NCBI RefSeq assembly: GCF_040214835.1
Contig: NZ_CP157874.1
Span: 4,282,001 to 4,346,000 of the forward strand
Reading direction: 5' to 3'
DNA length: 64,000 nt
DNA from: Pseudomonas asiatica
Lineage (GTDB): Bacteria > Pseudomonadota > Gammaproteobacteria > Pseudomonadales > Pseudomonadaceae
How positions within the stretch are numbered: the stretch's first letter is position 1; each line of letters opens with the position of its first letter. Position numbers and translations under genes: made by a program. A model generated the notes under the pieces. The model worked only from the letters and a program-made list of their open reading frames with translations. It did no database searches and was not told the DNA's origin. Below, piece after piece: positions 34,587 to 43,641 of the stretch.

Positions 34587-34837
34587 ATCCTGACTCCTGC
34601 CCGCACGAGGAACTCACGGGCTTCTTCAATCTGATACCGCTTGGCTTCCTTGCCTGGATGAGGCCGATGGCATCTCCAGCATTGGCCACCCAGCACCAGC
34701 TTGACCCTGGAGCCTTGCCGCTCCAGCACCTCACCGCCCAGATGGAGTACCAATGCCTCGATCTCGGAGAAAGCCAACGACGCCGTGGTCGGCGTTCGGA
34801 AAATTGCGTCGAGGACTTTGCGGTATCGAGTGTTCAT
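34583..34837 (-). CDS. hicA: HicA-type toxin (mRNA interferase)
   Basis: 84 residues from the ATG at 34837; a TTG three bases earlier is not needed. It has the small dsRBD-like fold pattern of HicA: TRYRKVLDAIFRTP, FSEIEALVLHLGGEVLER, and a C-terminus HRPHPGKEAKRYQIEEAREFL. In many HicA proteins the catalytic His follows Gly-Ser (GSH); here that spot reads GSRVKL and the likely active His is in CHRPHP, as in the longer-loop HicA subgroup. Toxin first, antitoxin second is the usual hicAB order. Confidence 0.88.
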   Translation of the reverse strand: MNTRYRKVLDAIFRTPTTASLAFSEIEALVLHLGGEVLERQGSRVKLVLGGQCWRCHRPHPGKEAKRYQIEEAREFLVRAGVRI

Positions 34838-34844
34838 CAAAAAA

Positions 34845-34865
34845 TGCTATCAAATTAAGATAGCA
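34845..34865. promoter_or_regulatory. Palindrome before hicA, probable HicB operator
   Basis: TGCTATC-N7-GATAGCA is a perfect 7-bp inverted repeat that starts eight bases upstream of the hicA ATG in an AT-rich stretch. This is where a HicB ribbon-helix-helix autoregulator would bind. Its closeness to the start codon means it could also act in the mRNA. Confidence 0.55.
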
Positions 34866-34975
34866 CTTTTTCCTCGATATTCATTCAGGATTTTTCTGTT
34901 GCTCGAACTGCAAGACGGTTGATGGCCCCGTCACCCGCAGGCCGGCGAAAGGGCCATCAACACCAGGCAAGCCGA

Positions 34976-35233
34976 TCAACCCTGCTGGCACCCCTCACCC
35001 ATGGCCCGGTACTGGATGGTGTGCACCTGGCCCTGGTGGTCTTCGTAGGTCATGGTCGCAGGCACCACTTCGCAGACGTTGGGGATGGTCGACAGGTTGA
35101 TCACCCGCTTGATGTCCAGGTTCATGGAGTAGTCGTACTGCTGGGCGACGGGCTCGCTGGAGACGGGTCTGGCCTCATCGGCGAGGGCGAACGAGGACAT
35201 ACCGACCAATGCAAGAATCAGTAATGGTTTCAT
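34976..35233 (-). CDS. DUF2790 small secreted protein
   Basis: 85 residues from the ATG at 35233, with AAGGCA upstream. A Sec signal peptide (MKPLLILALVGMSSFALA) is followed by the DUF2790 core YDYSMNLDIKRVINLS, then VCEVVPATMTYEDHQG and a final Gly-Cys pair (GEGC). Pseudomonas genomes hold several copies of this family; some are copper- or phosphate-responsive, but the function is unknown. Two cysteines in the mature part could form a disulfide. Confidence 0.88.
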   Translation of the reverse strand: MKPLLILALVGMSSFALADEARPVSSEPVAQQYDYSMNLDIKRVINLSTIPNVCEVVPATMTYEDHQGQVHTIQYRAMGEGCQQG

Positions 35234-35515
35234 GTGAGTTTGCCTTTTGAGCATTCAAGCTGATCGATTGACTTCTATTGCCGTGCCCGGCGCGGAGAAG
35301 TTGCCATCTGCGGTGAAGATGGCACGAAGTACCGATCCCGCTTCGTACTGCTAGTGGGGATGGCTAAAAGTCTACTCCCGGCCTGGAATAGTTGAACCCC
35401 GAACTCGGACATTCACCCTTGCCAGATATGCAACAATCTGCGACAAGTTCACCGCAAAACATCCGGCCAGAGCCTCTGGCCACCTTTCAGGGCAGGGCGC
35501 GCAATTTCTGAAAAT

Positions 35516-35956
35516 TTGTACTGTTCGATACTTTCGGCCCCGGAACGCCGGCTGCTGGACCACTTTTACCGCCAGCACGGCTCACGCATGCGTGCTGCGG
35601 GCGATGCTGAGCTGTGGGTGGCGCGGGGCCCCGGCATCATCGCAGGCTTGAGCCTGAGCCCGGTGGGCGATGGCTTCTGGCTGACCGGGTTGTTCGTCGA
35701 CCCCCAGCGGCGCAGCCAAGGGGTGGCCGGGCGGTTGGTCGAGGCGGCGCTGGCGCAGGCTGGCGGGCCCACCTGGCTGTTCTGCCACCCGGACCTTGCG
35801 CCCTTCTACCAGCGCCTGGGCTTCGACATCGCCCTGCAGCTGCCGCAAGCCCTGGCTGGCCGCCTGCAGCGCTACCAGCGCAGCAAGCGGCTGGTGGCAC
35901 TGCAACGGGGTCAGTCGTCGCTGGCGTCGAGCCCGGGGAACAGCACCTCGGTGTAG
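35516..35956 (+). CDS. GNAT-family N-acetyltransferase
   Basis: 146 residues if started at the TTG at 35516; no ATG lies near the expected N-terminus, and the first in-frame ATG (residue 25) would remove the first helix of the fold. The acetyl-CoA motif A is [22 protein letters not shown], containing R-x-x-G-x-A in place of the usual R/Q-x-x-G-x-G/A. The end [11 protein letters not shown] is typical motif B. The acceptor is unknown. Its 3' end overlaps the 3' end of def by 46 bases on the opposite strand. Confidence 0.75.
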   Translation: MYCSILSAPERRLLDHFYRQHGSRMRAAGDAELWVARGPGIIAGLSLSPVGDGFWLTGLFVDPQRRSQGVAGRLVEAALAQAGGPTWLFCHPDLAPFYQRLGFDIALQLPQALAGRLQRYQRSKRLVALQRGQSSLASSPGNSTSV

Positions 35957-36447
35957 CCGAACCGGGAAAAGTCCTGGATGCGTGACGGGTACAGCCGACC
36001 GATCAGGTGGTCACATTCATGCTGCACCACCCGCGCATGGAAGCCGTCGGCAAAGCGATTGATCGGGTTGCCCTGGGGGTCGATGCCTTCATAGCAGATG
36101 TGCTTGAAACGCGGCACCACGCCGCGCAGGCCGGGTACCGACAGGCAGCCTTCCCAACCGTCCTCGATCTCGCTGGACGTCGGCGTGATGACCGGGTTGA
36201 GCAGGATGGTCTGCGGCACCGGTTCGGCATCCGGGTAACGCTCGCTGCGCTCGAAGCCGAAGATCACCAGCTGCAGGTCGATGCCGATCTGTGGTGCGGC
36301 CAGGCCCACGCCGCCCACATGGCGCATGGTTTCGAACATGTCGTCGATCAATTGCTGCAGTTCGGCACTGCCGAGCATGTGCTCGGGCACTGGCGGGGCG
36401 ATGCGCAGCAGGCGTTCGTCGCCCATCTTGAGAATGTCACGGATCAT
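35911..36447 (-). CDS. def: Peptide deformylase
   Basis: 178 residues with all three deformylase motifs: [16 protein letters not shown] and QHECDHL, giving the metal ligands Cys and two His plus the catalytic Glu. The enzyme removes the N-formyl group from new proteins. This is probably an extra copy, since pseudomonads usually have one near fmt; it is slightly longer at the C-terminus than a minimal PDF. Its start overlaps the stop of the YihY gene by four bases, so the two are co-transcribed. The 3' end overlaps the convergent GNAT gene. Confidence 0.95.
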   Translation of the reverse strand: MIRDILKMGDERLLRIAPPVPEHMLGSAELQQLIDDMFETMRHVGGVGLAAPQIGIDLQLVIFGFERSERYPDAEPVPQTILLNPVITPTSSEIEDGWEGCLSVPGLRGVVPRFKHICYEGIDPQGNPINRFADGFHARVVQHECDHLIGRLYPSRIQDFSRFGYTEVLFPGLDASDD

Positions 36448-37403
36448 CGGGGGTTCGGCTCGGAAGATTGCTGCTCGCTCGGTACAGGGTGCTCATGGCC
36501 CAGCACGGTAATGGTTTCGCGGGCCTTGTGCTCATCGGCGTCCTTCTCGCCAGGGTTCTTGCCCTCGCTCGACATGTGCTCGATCACTGCGTTCATCTCC
36601 GCGCCCAGCAGCAAAACGGCGGCGGAGATATAGAAATACAGCAATAGCACGATGATTGCACCGATACTGCCGTACATGGCGTTGTAGTCGGCAAAGGTCT
36701 TCACATAGTAGGCAAAGCCCAGCGAGGCCAAGATCCACACCACCACCGCCAGCACCGAGCCCGGGGTGATGAAGCGGAACTGCTGCTTCACATCGGGCAT
36801 CACGTAGTAGATCAGCGCCACCGCCACCATCATCAGGATGATGATCGCCGGCCAGCGCAGGATGGTCCACACCGTGACGATCACCTCCTGCATGCCGACC
36901 TGGGCGGCAATCCACTCCATCACCTGCGGCCCCAGCACCATCAGCGCCGCAGCCACCAGCAACATGCCGGCAATGCCCACGGTGTAGATGATCGACAACG
37001 GAATGCGCTTCCACACCGGGCGGCCCTCGGGCACATCGTAGGCGGCGTTCATCGCGCTCATCATCAGGCGCACACCGGCCGATGCGGTCCACAAGGCAAT
37101 CACGATACCCACCGACAACAGCCCGCCCTTGGACTGCTGCAACTGGTCGATCACCGGGTTCACCTGCTCCAGTGCCTGGGGTGGCAGCACCAGTTCCGAT
37201 TGCAGGCGCAGCCAGGAGAAGAAGTCCGGCAGGTGCAGGAAACCGATCAGGGCGATCAGGAACAGCAGGAACGGGAACAACGAGAACAGCATCTGGTAGG
37301 CCAGTGCGGAAGCGTAGGTCGACATCTCGTCGTCGAGGAATTCCTTGACGGTGCGTACCAGCACGCGGTGCAGGGGCAGGCCGCGCAGGTCGGGGAAAAT
37401 CAT
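36444..37403 (-). CDS. yihY: YihY/BrkB-family inner-membrane protein
   Basis: 319 residues from the ATG at 37403, preceded by AAGGAGAC. Six hydrophobic segments and the family blocks [19 protein letters not shown] and [15 protein letters not shown] are present; a polar C-terminal tail of about 45 residues follows. The family is widespread and was once mis-called ribonuclease BN; its transport role is not settled. It overlaps def by four bases. Confidence 0.9.
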   Translation of the reverse strand: MIFPDLRGLPLHRVLVRTVKEFLDDEMSTYASALAYQMLFSLFPFLLFLIALIGFLHLPDFFSWLRLQSELVLPPQALEQVNPVIDQLQQSKGGLLSVGIVIALWTASAGVRLMMSAMNAAYDVPEGRPVWKRIPLSIIYTVGIAGMLLVAAALMVLGPQVMEWIAAQVGMQEVIVTVWTILRWPAIIILMMVAVALIYYVMPDVKQQFRFITPGSVLAVVVWILASLGFAYYVKTFADYNAMYGSIGAIIVLLLYFYISAAVLLLGAEMNAVIEHMSSEGKNPGEKDADEHKARETITVLGHEHPVPSEQQSSEPNPR

Positions 37404-37511
37404 AGCGTCTCCTTTCGCCGCTTGATTCGTGTGTACCACGGTAAGTCTAATAGACCATGCCGCTGCTGTGCTGATCCCGGCCATGCTGCAAGAATTTGCT
37501 TACGCCAGTAG

Positions 37512-37612
37512 CGGCCTCTTCGCGGGCACGCCCGCTCCCTCAGGTACTGCACAGTGCTTGAAATCTGTTCGGTACCTGTGGGAGCGGGCGTGCCGCGAGA
37601 AGGCCGGGACAG
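37512..37612. repeat. REP pair (inverted), decayed right arm
   Basis: CGGCCTCTTCGCGGGCACGCCC on the left faces GGGAGCGGGCGTGCCGCGAGAAGGCC on the right. The right unit has lost one base of the CCCGC arm and gained one further on (GCCGCGAGAAGG against GCCCGCGAAGAGG), so it no longer folds perfectly. Confidence 0.85.
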
Positions 37613-37622
37613 GCCACTCACA

Positions 37623-37802
37623 TCAAGGCTTTTTCACCGCGTCCTTCACGTTGCCCTTGATCTGTTGCCCCTCGCCCTTGAGCTCCTGCGCTTCACCCTC
37701 GGCCCGCAGCCGCTCGTTGTCGGTCACTTTGCCGACACCCTGCTTGACGTTGCCGATCGCTTCGTTGGCCAGGCCTTTCGCTTTGTCTTTGGTACCGCTC
37801 AT
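37623..37802 (-). CDS. CsbD-family small stress protein
   Basis: 59 residues, hydrophilic and mostly helical: [20 protein letters not shown], then [21 protein letters not shown]. This is the CsbD/YjbJ pattern; such proteins are abundant under general stress and in stationary phase, with no known activity. GCAGGAG stands before the ATG. It is a single gene next to a REP pair. Confidence 0.92.
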   Translation of the reverse strand: MSGTKDKAKGLANEAIGNVKQGVGKVTDNERLRAEGEAQELKGEGQQIKGNVKDAVKKP

Positions 37803-37988
37803 GGCAAAACTCCTGCAATTGGGGGCACGTGGACCGTGCCGACAGTCGGTGGACCCGACGCCTTCGCCAAGCGTTCCAAGAGTTTTTTTGCCCTCGAGCC
37901 GAACGGCAAGGCGGTTGGCAAACCTTGCCCCGCTACCCGCCACCCCTCACAATGCAGGCCTTCATAGCGTCAACCCGCAGGAACCTGC

Positions 37989-38369
37989 ATGAAACTCGAC
38001 AAACCCGCCGCCATCGCCCGGCGTAACGAAGCACTGGCCCGCCCGGTGCTGACCAGCAGCAACACCCTGTTCGCCATCCTCGATCACAAGCGCAACCTGT
38101 GGTGGTTCGAGGTGCCGGTGGCGCTGCTGCGCAAGGGCCAGCCCGACTGGGTCAACCTGCTGCTGCACACCCCGGAAAGCGACGAGCTGCAGCACCTGAA
38201 GGTGCCGACCAACTTCCTGCGCGCTCACCAGGAACAGATGGAAGTGCGCAACCCCGGCAAGCGCCGCTCGACCATCAGCCTGGCCCTCAGCGCCGACCGC
38301 GACTCGCTGCTGCGCGACACCCGCCCGGGTGGCGAGCAGCTGGACTTCCGTACCTTCGTGCAGGCCTGA
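37989..38369 (+). CDS. Hypothetical protein
   Basis: 126 residues, soluble, no signal peptide. It reads as a compact mixed protein: NTLFAILDHKRNLWWFEVPVA, VNLLLHTPESDELQHLKVP and a basic segment NPGKRRSTISLAL near residue 90. I do not recognise the family, though similar proteins are common in pseudomonads. Its stop codon touches the stop of the convergent cvfB (TGATCA), leaving no spacer and therefore no room for a terminator between them. Confidence 0.8.
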   Translation: MKLDKPAAIARRNEALARPVLTSSNTLFAILDHKRNLWWFEVPVALLRKGQPDWVNLLLHTPESDELQHLKVPTNFLRAHQEQMEVRNPGKRRSTISLALSADRDSLLRDTRPGGEQLDFRTFVQA

Positions 38370-39206
38370 TCAGGCCTTCTCGATGCGATCGTCATGGATG
38401 ACGATGCGGCCCTGCTTGAACAACCCGCCAATGGCCTTCTTGAAGTTGCCCTTGCTGACGTTGAACAGCTTGCTGATCAGCGCCGGGTCGCTCTTGTCGC
38501 ACACCCCCAGCACCCCGCCTTCGGCCTCCAGGCGCGCCATGATCTGCTCCTGCAGGCTGTCGGCCAGGGCAGCACCCACCGGTTGCAGGCTCAAGGCGAT
38601 CTTGCCGTCCGCGCGCACTTCCTTGATGAAGCCCTTCTCGTGCATGCCCGAGCGCAGGAACTTGAACACCTCGTTCTTGTGGATCAGGCCCCAGTGGCGG
38701 TTGTTGATGATCGCCTTGAAGCCCATCGGCGTCTCGCCGGCCACCAGCAGCTCGACCGGCTGACCTACCTGGTAGTCCGCCGGGGTGCGGTCCAGGTAAC
38801 GGTCCAGGCGTGAGGTGGCGGTGATGCGGCGGGTGCGCTTGTCGAGATACACGTGCACCACGCAGTAGTCGCCGATCTTCAGCGGCCGCGCCTCTTCCGA
38901 GTACGGCATCAGCAGGTCCTTGGACAGGCCCCAGTCGAGGAAGATGCCGGCACCGTTGATGTCCTTGACCTTGAGGCTGGCGAACTCGCCAACCTGCACC
39001 TTGGGCTTCTCGGTGGTGGCGATCAGCTGGTCTTCGCTGTCCAGGTAGATGAACACGTTCAGCCAGTCATCCACTTCGGTTTCGGCGTTTTTCGGGATGT
39101 AGCGCCCGGGCAGCAGGATCTCGCCGTCGGCGCCGCCGTCCAGGTACAGGCCGAAGTCCACGTGTTTCACGATTTGCAAACTGTTGTAACGCCCAAGCAG
39201 AGCCAT
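38370..39206 (-). CDS. cvfB: CvfB-like S1-domain RNA-binding protein
   Basis: 278 residues. Tandem S1-like beta-barrel domains (GRYNSLQIVKHVDFGLYLDG, FASLKVKDINGAGIFLDWG, a third after residue 145) are followed by a winged-helix-like C-terminal domain (LISKLFNVSKGNFKKAIGGLFKQG). This matches the conserved virulence factor B family, which binds RNA in the cytoplasm. The gene is alone, convergent with a hypothetical gene at its 3' end. Confidence 0.9.
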   Translation of the reverse strand: MALLGRYNSLQIVKHVDFGLYLDGGADGEILLPGRYIPKNAETEVDDWLNVFIYLDSEDQLIATTEKPKVQVGEFASLKVKDINGAGIFLDWGLSKDLLMPYSEEARPLKIGDYCVVHVYLDKRTRRITATSRLDRYLDRTPADYQVGQPVELLVAGETPMGFKAIINNRHWGLIHKNEVFKFLRSGMHEKGFIKEVRADGKIALSLQPVGAALADSLQEQIMARLEAEGGVLGVCDKSDPALISKLFNVSKGNFKKAIGGLFKQGRIVIHDDRIEKA

Positions 39207-39336
39207 TTCCGATGTTCCTCAAGACAAGGCGGCTATTCTACACCTGAAGCCAGCGCGCCGCCCGACCGCTGATGCAGTGGAACCGTCAGCGTCCCTCTTG
39301 CGTCTACCGTCTGGCCAGCACCGCAAGGAACAGCCC

Positions 39337-40197
39337 ATGCCGCTACGCCTGTCCAAAGCCCTGCTCGTCGCCATCGGCTGCGCCCTGGCCCTGGCCGCCT
39401 GCAGCCGTATCGACCTGGCCTACCGCAACCTCGACCGCCTGGTGCCGTGGTCGCTGGGCGACTACCTGGCCATGAACAGCGAGCAGAAGGCCATGCTTGA
39501 CGACCGCCTGCGGGAGCACCTGGCCTGGCATTGCAAGACCCAGCTGCCTGGTTACCTCGACTGGCTGGACCGGGTACGCGGCATGGTCGCCGACGACCAG
39601 GTGACCGACCAGGCCCTGCAGCAGCGTACCCGCGAAGCCCGCGAGGCGATTGGCCGGGTAGCCGAGGAAATCACCCCTTCGGCCACCGAGTTGCTGCGCG
39701 GCATGAGCGATAGCCAGGTGGCGGAGATGCGCGAGGCGTTCCGCGAGGACATCAGCGAACGGCAGAAGAAGTATGTGGATACGCCGCTGGACAAGCAGAT
39801 CGCCCGCCGTACCGAACGCATGGAGAAACGCCTGACGCCGTGGTTTGGCGAGCTGACCGCGGTACAGAAGCAGCGCGTGCAGGCCTGGTCCCAGGCGCTG
39901 GGCGACCAGAACCGCGAATGGATCGCCAACCGCGCGCACTGGCAGCAGCAATTGCTGCTGGCGATGAACCAGCGCAACGACGCCAGCTTCGAGCCACGCC
40001 TGGCGACGTTGTTGCAGCGCAAGGAGAGTTTGTGGACGCCGGAGTACCGGGCGGCGTATCAGAATACCGAGCAGCAGGCGCGCAGCTTGCTGGTGGACCT
40101 GGTGCACCAGAGTACCCCGCAGCAGCGGCGGTACCTGCAGGAACGGTTGGGCAAGGTGCGTACCGATTTCAGTGAATTGAAGTGTTTGAAGGGGTAA
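39337..40197 (+). CDS. DUF6279-type lipoprotein
   Basis: 286 residues from the ATG at 39337, which has AAGGAA upstream. The signal peptide ends in the lipobox LAAC, so the mature protein starts at Cys with Ser at +2, predicting outer-membrane placement. The rest is highly helical and charged (YRNLDRLVPWSLGDYL, then AEMREAFREDISERQKKYV). It fits the DUF6279 family of proteobacterial lipoproteins. Function unknown. Confidence 0.85.
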   Translation: MPLRLSKALLVAIGCALALAACSRIDLAYRNLDRLVPWSLGDYLAMNSEQKAMLDDRLREHLAWHCKTQLPGYLDWLDRVRGMVADDQVTDQALQQRTREAREAIGRVAEEITPSATELLRGMSDSQVAEMREAFREDISERQKKYVDTPLDKQIARRTERMEKRLTPWFGELTAVQKQRVQAWSQALGDQNREWIANRAHWQQQLLLAMNQRNDASFEPRLATLLQRKESLWTPEYRAAYQNTEQQARSLLVDLVHQSTPQQRRYLQERLGKVRTDFSELKCLKG

Positions 40198-40208
40198 TTG
40201 GGAAAAGC

Positions 40209-40317
40209 AGGCCCGGCCTCTTCGCGGGTAAACCCGCTCCCACAGAGACCTCACTGGTTTCGAATCCTGTGCCGTACGTGTGGGAGCGGGTTTACCCGCG
40301 AAGGGGCCAGGCCTGCC
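40209..40317. repeat. REP pair (inverted)
   Basis: CCGGCCTCTTCGCGGGTAAACC and GGTTTACCCGCGAAGGGGCC face each other about 40 bases apart, between the convergent lipoprotein and aceK genes. Confidence 0.9.
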
Positions 40318-40326
40318 AAAGCACAG

Positions 40327-42042
40327 TCACCGCCCCTTGCGCCGATACGGAAACACATCGATCACCTTCCCTTCACGAATCGCCGCCTGCAGCCCCTTCC
40401 AGTAATCCGCGTCGTACAACTCCCCATGCAGCCGGCTGAACAAGCGCCGCTGGCCGATATCGGCAAACAGGAACGGCGGAAACTCCTCGGGGAACACGTC
40501 ATGCGGCCCGATCGAGTACCACGGCTCGCCCGACATCTCGTCCTCCGGGTAACGCGGCGGCGGGATATGGCGGAAGTTCACCTCGGTCAGAAAGCTGATC
40601 TCGTCATAGTCATAGAACACCACCCGGCCATGGCGGGTAACGCCAAAGTTCTTCAGCAGCATGTCGCCAGGGAAGATATTCGCCGCCGCCAGCTGCTTGA
40701 TGGCCAGGCCGTAATCCTCCAGGGCCTCCAGCACCTGGCCCTCGCTGGCGTGTTCCAGGTACAGGTTCAGCGGCGTCATGCGCCGCTCGGTCCAGCAGTG
40801 GCGGATCAGCACCGTGTCACCCTCCAGCGCCACGGTCGATGGCGCCACCTCCAGCAGTTCGGCCAGGCATTCCGGCTCGAACTTGCTACGCGGGAAGCGA
40901 AAATCGGCGAACTCCTGGGTATCGGCCATGCGCCCGACGCGGTCGACGCTTTTCACCAGCCGGTACTTGTCGATCACCGTGGCACGGTCGACCGTCTTCG
41001 ACGGTGAAAAGCGGTCCTTGATGATCTTGAACACGGTGTTGAAGCCCGGCAGGGTAAACACGCTCATGACCATGCCGCGTACCCCCGGCGCCATGACGAA
41101 GCGGTCGTCGCTGCTGGCCAGGTGGTTGATCAGCGCCCGGTAGAACTCCGACTTGCCGTGCTTGTAGAAACCGATGGAGGTGTACAGCTCGGCCACGTGC
41201 TTGCCCGGCAAGATGCGCTTGAGGAAGTTGACGAACTCCGCCGGCACCGGCACATCGACCATGAAGTACGAGCGGGTGAAGGAAAAGATGATCGATACCT
41301 CGGCCTCGTCGGTGATCAGCGCATCGGCCTCGATACCGTGCCCTTCGCGGTGCAGCAGCGGGATTACCAGCGGCCACTGCTCGTCGCTGTTGAACAGCCG
41401 GCCGACCAGGTAGGCGCCCTTGTTGCGGTACAGCACCGGCACAAACAGCTCCAACGCCAGTTTCGGATCCTTGCATACCCAGTCCGGCAGGCACTCGCGC
41501 AGCTGATCCTCCAGGCGCGCCAGGTCGCCTTCCAGGTCGCCGTACGGCACTTCGAACGGGTAATCGCTGAACACCGCCCGCAGCAGGCTCTTGAGCCCAG
41601 CATCAGGCCGATAGGTGCGGGTTTGCGCGGCGCGCTCACGGCTGCGCATGGACGGTCGGGTGGTGTGGATGAACATGCAGCCGTCGCTGATCAGGTCGTG
41701 GCTGAACAGGCTGCAGAACAGCGAGTTGTACCAGGTCTCGGACAGCTCGTCGTCCAGCCTTGGGTCGATCAGGTGGATATAGGCGTTCTTCACCAACGGC
41801 CAATGTTCCACATCCAGCAGCACGTCCTCGGCAAAACCATTACGCAGCCAGCCGTTGACCTCGGCGACCTTCTCTTCATAGAGATTGATGCGGGCGGCAG
41901 AGGCACGCTGGATATCCTGCCAGCGCGCCTGCTCGAAGCGCTTGCGGGCACCGAGGGTTATGCGCTGGAAGTGGTCGCGGTAGTCGTCGAAGCCGGCGAG
42001 GATCATTCGGGCGATTTCGACAGCGGGCCAGGGCTGGGGCAT
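40327..42042 (-). CDS. aceK: Isocitrate dehydrogenase kinase/phosphatase
   Basis: 571 residues from the ATG at 42042 ([20 protein letters not shown]); a TTG six codons earlier is unlikely. Family blocks seen include [33 protein letters not shown] and [11 protein letters not shown]. AceK switches isocitrate dehydrogenase off by phosphorylation and on again by dephosphorylation, steering carbon into the glyoxylate shunt on acetate or fatty acids. Length equals that of E. coli AceK. It is not next to aceA or aceB here, as is usual in Pseudomonas. Confidence 0.95.
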   Translation of the reverse strand: MPQPWPAVEIARMILAGFDDYRDHFQRITLGARKRFEQARWQDIQRASAARINLYEEKVAEVNGWLRNGFAEDVLLDVEHWPLVKNAYIHLIDPRLDDELSETWYNSLFCSLFSHDLISDGCMFIHTTRPSMRSRERAAQTRTYRPDAGLKSLLRAVFSDYPFEVPYGDLEGDLARLEDQLRECLPDWVCKDPKLALELFVPVLYRNKGAYLVGRLFNSDEQWPLVIPLLHREGHGIEADALITDEAEVSIIFSFTRSYFMVDVPVPAEFVNFLKRILPGKHVAELYTSIGFYKHGKSEFYRALINHLASSDDRFVMAPGVRGMVMSVFTLPGFNTVFKIIKDRFSPSKTVDRATVIDKYRLVKSVDRVGRMADTQEFADFRFPRSKFEPECLAELLEVAPSTVALEGDTVLIRHCWTERRMTPLNLYLEHASEGQVLEALEDYGLAIKQLAAANIFPGDMLLKNFGVTRHGRVVFYDYDEISFLTEVNFRHIPPPRYPEDEMSGEPWYSIGPHDVFPEEFPPFLFADIGQRRLFSRLHGELYDADYWKGLQAAIREGKVIDVFPYRRKGR

Positions 42043-42102
42043 GCGAAGACCTCGGTGCAAGGGTGAGATACAGAGCTTAGTCTGCCTGTCCGGAATACGG
42101 CG

Positions 42103-42211
42103 CCTGTGCCGGCCTCTTCGCGGGTAAACCCGCTCCCACAGGTTCTGTGCAATGCTCGGCCCTGTGGTAATCCTGTGGGAGCGGGTTTACCCGCGAAGAG
42201 GCCGGCACAGG
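42103..42211. repeat. REP pair (inverted), near-perfect
   Basis: CTGTGCCGGCCTCTTCGCGGG and CCCGCGAAGAGGCCGGCACAG face each other, the outer arms being perfect over more than 20 bases. Confidence 0.92.
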
Positions 42212-42290
42212 TTTACACCGCAAGAAAGCACAAGAATCCCCAGCCCCCCTGGCGTACACTCGCGCCCCTGCCCTGCCTCCGGAGACCGTT

Positions 42291-43166
42291 GTGAGCCCCA
42301 TCGCCCTAGCCCGCCTGCTGACCCTTGCCGCCGTCTGGGGGGCGAGCTTCCTGTTCATGCGCATCATCGCCCCCGAGCTGGGCACGGTGCCGACGGCGTT
42401 CTTCCGTGTGTCCATCGCCTGCCTGGGCCTGGTTGCACTGCTCGCTGCCGCCCGCGTGCGCTGGGACTTCCAGGGCAAGCTCGGCGCCTGCCTGGTGCTG
42501 GGCATGATCAACTCCGGAATCCCCGCCACGTTCTACTCCGTGGCCGCCCAGGTGCTGCCCGCCGGCTACTCGGCAATCTTCAACGCCACCACGCCGCTGA
42601 TGGGTGTGCTGATCGGCGTGCTGTTCTTCCGCGAACCGATGACCCTGGCCAAGCTCTGCGGCATCTTCCTGGGCCTGTTCGGCGTCGGCATCCTCAGCGG
42701 CGCCGGCCCGGTGGCCCTGGACCTGGCCCTGCTGCAAGGCGCCCTCGCCTGCCTGGCGGCCACCACCTGCTACGGCTTTGCCGGCTTCCTTGCCCGCCGC
42801 TGGGTCAGCGGCCTGGACAGCCGCCTGTCGGCACTGGGCAGCATGCTCGGCGCCACCCTGATGCTGAGCCCGCTGTTCGCCTGGAGCGCGCTGAGCCAGC
42901 CACCTGCCAGCTGGGGCGGCTGGCAGGTGTGGCTGTCGCTGCTGGGCCTGGGCCTGCTGTGCACAGCGTTCGCCTACATCCTGTACTTCCGCCTGCTGGA
43001 GGAGATCGGCCCGGTCAAGGCCAGCACCGTGACCTTCCTGATCCCGGTATTCGGCGTATTGTGGGGGGCGTGGCTGCTGGACGAACCGTTGTCGATGGCG
43101 CACCTGTACGGCGGCCTGCTGATTGGCCTGGCATTGTGGCTGGTGCTGCGCCCGGCACGCAGCTGA
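42291..43166 (+). CDS. EamA/DMT-family transporter
   Basis: 291 residues, ten hydrophobic segments in two EamA halves (TLAAVWGASFLFMRIIAPEL at the start, PVKASTVTFLIPVFGVLWGA near the end). The GTG start at 42291 has CCGGAGA before it. Substrate unknown. A small DUF4265 gene follows after 13 bases on the same strand. Confidence 0.87.
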   Translation: MSPIALARLLTLAAVWGASFLFMRIIAPELGTVPTAFFRVSIACLGLVALLAAARVRWDFQGKLGACLVLGMINSGIPATFYSVAAQVLPAGYSAIFNATTPLMGVLIGVLFFREPMTLAKLCGIFLGLFGVGILSGAGPVALDLALLQGALACLAATTCYGFAGFLARRWVSGLDSRLSALGSMLGATLMLSPLFAWSALSQPPASWGGWQVWLSLLGLGLLCTAFAYILYFRLLEEIGPVKASTVTFLIPVFGVLWGAWLLDEPLSMAHLYGGLLIGLALWLVLRPARS

Positions 43167-43179
43167 AACGGGGTACAGG

Positions 43180-43638
43180 ATGAACGACGCGTACAAGAAG
43201 GTCCTGTTCCGCCTGGAGCAGGACGAAAACGGCTACCCGCCCGCCTCGGTCGAGGGCCTGTGGGCCAAGGCCGTGGAAGGCGGCTATGCCGTCGACAACA
43301 TTCCCTTCCATGTCTACGGCATCGCCCCGGGCGACGTGATCGGCACCCGTGAGGAAGCCGGCGAAACCTGGTTCGCCGAACTGCGCCACAGCAGCGGCAG
43401 CTCGGTGTTCCGGGTTATCGTCAAGCCCCCGGAAACCCTGGACCAGGTACGCGCGGCCTTGCACGACTTCGGCTGCAACTGCGAAACCGAGCAGGCGGTG
43501 AAGATGCTGGCGGTCGAGGTCCCGCCGCAGCGCTCGCTCGACACCTTGCTCTACTACCTGCTCACCCAGCGCGAAGCCGGCCTGCTGGACTTCGAGGAAG
43601 GCGTATTGCGCCACGCCATCCCCGAAGAGTTCCGCTAG
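43180..43638 (+). CDS. DUF4265-type protein
   Basis: 152 residues from the ATG at 43180, just after GGGGTACAGG. The sequence is soluble and mixed: KVLFRLEQDENGYPP, ALPFHVYG-like segment NIPFHVYGIAPGDVI, and a C-terminal LDTLLYYLLTQREAGLLDFEEG. This agrees with the DUF4265 family, of unknown function. It is 13 bases after the transporter gene and only three bases from the convergent stop of the next EamA gene. Confidence 0.78.
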   Translation: MNDAYKKVLFRLEQDENGYPPASVEGLWAKAVEGGYAVDNIPFHVYGIAPGDVIGTREEAGETWFAELRHSSGSSVFRVIVKPPETLDQVRAALHDFGCNCETEQAVKMLAVEVPPQRSLDTLLYYLLTQREAGLLDFEEGVLRHAIPEEFR

Positions 43639-43641
43639 GAC

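Noticed and set aside
35303..35347. Two small hairpins (GCCATC...GATGGC and ACGAAG...CTTCGT) upstream of the DUF2790 gene
   Set aside because: Short arms, no T run, nothing to mark them as terminator or operator beyond chance.
35372..35578. 68-codon minus-strand frame upstream of the GNAT gene
   Set aside because: Overlaps the GNAT start, no ribosome-binding site and no recognisable protein pattern.
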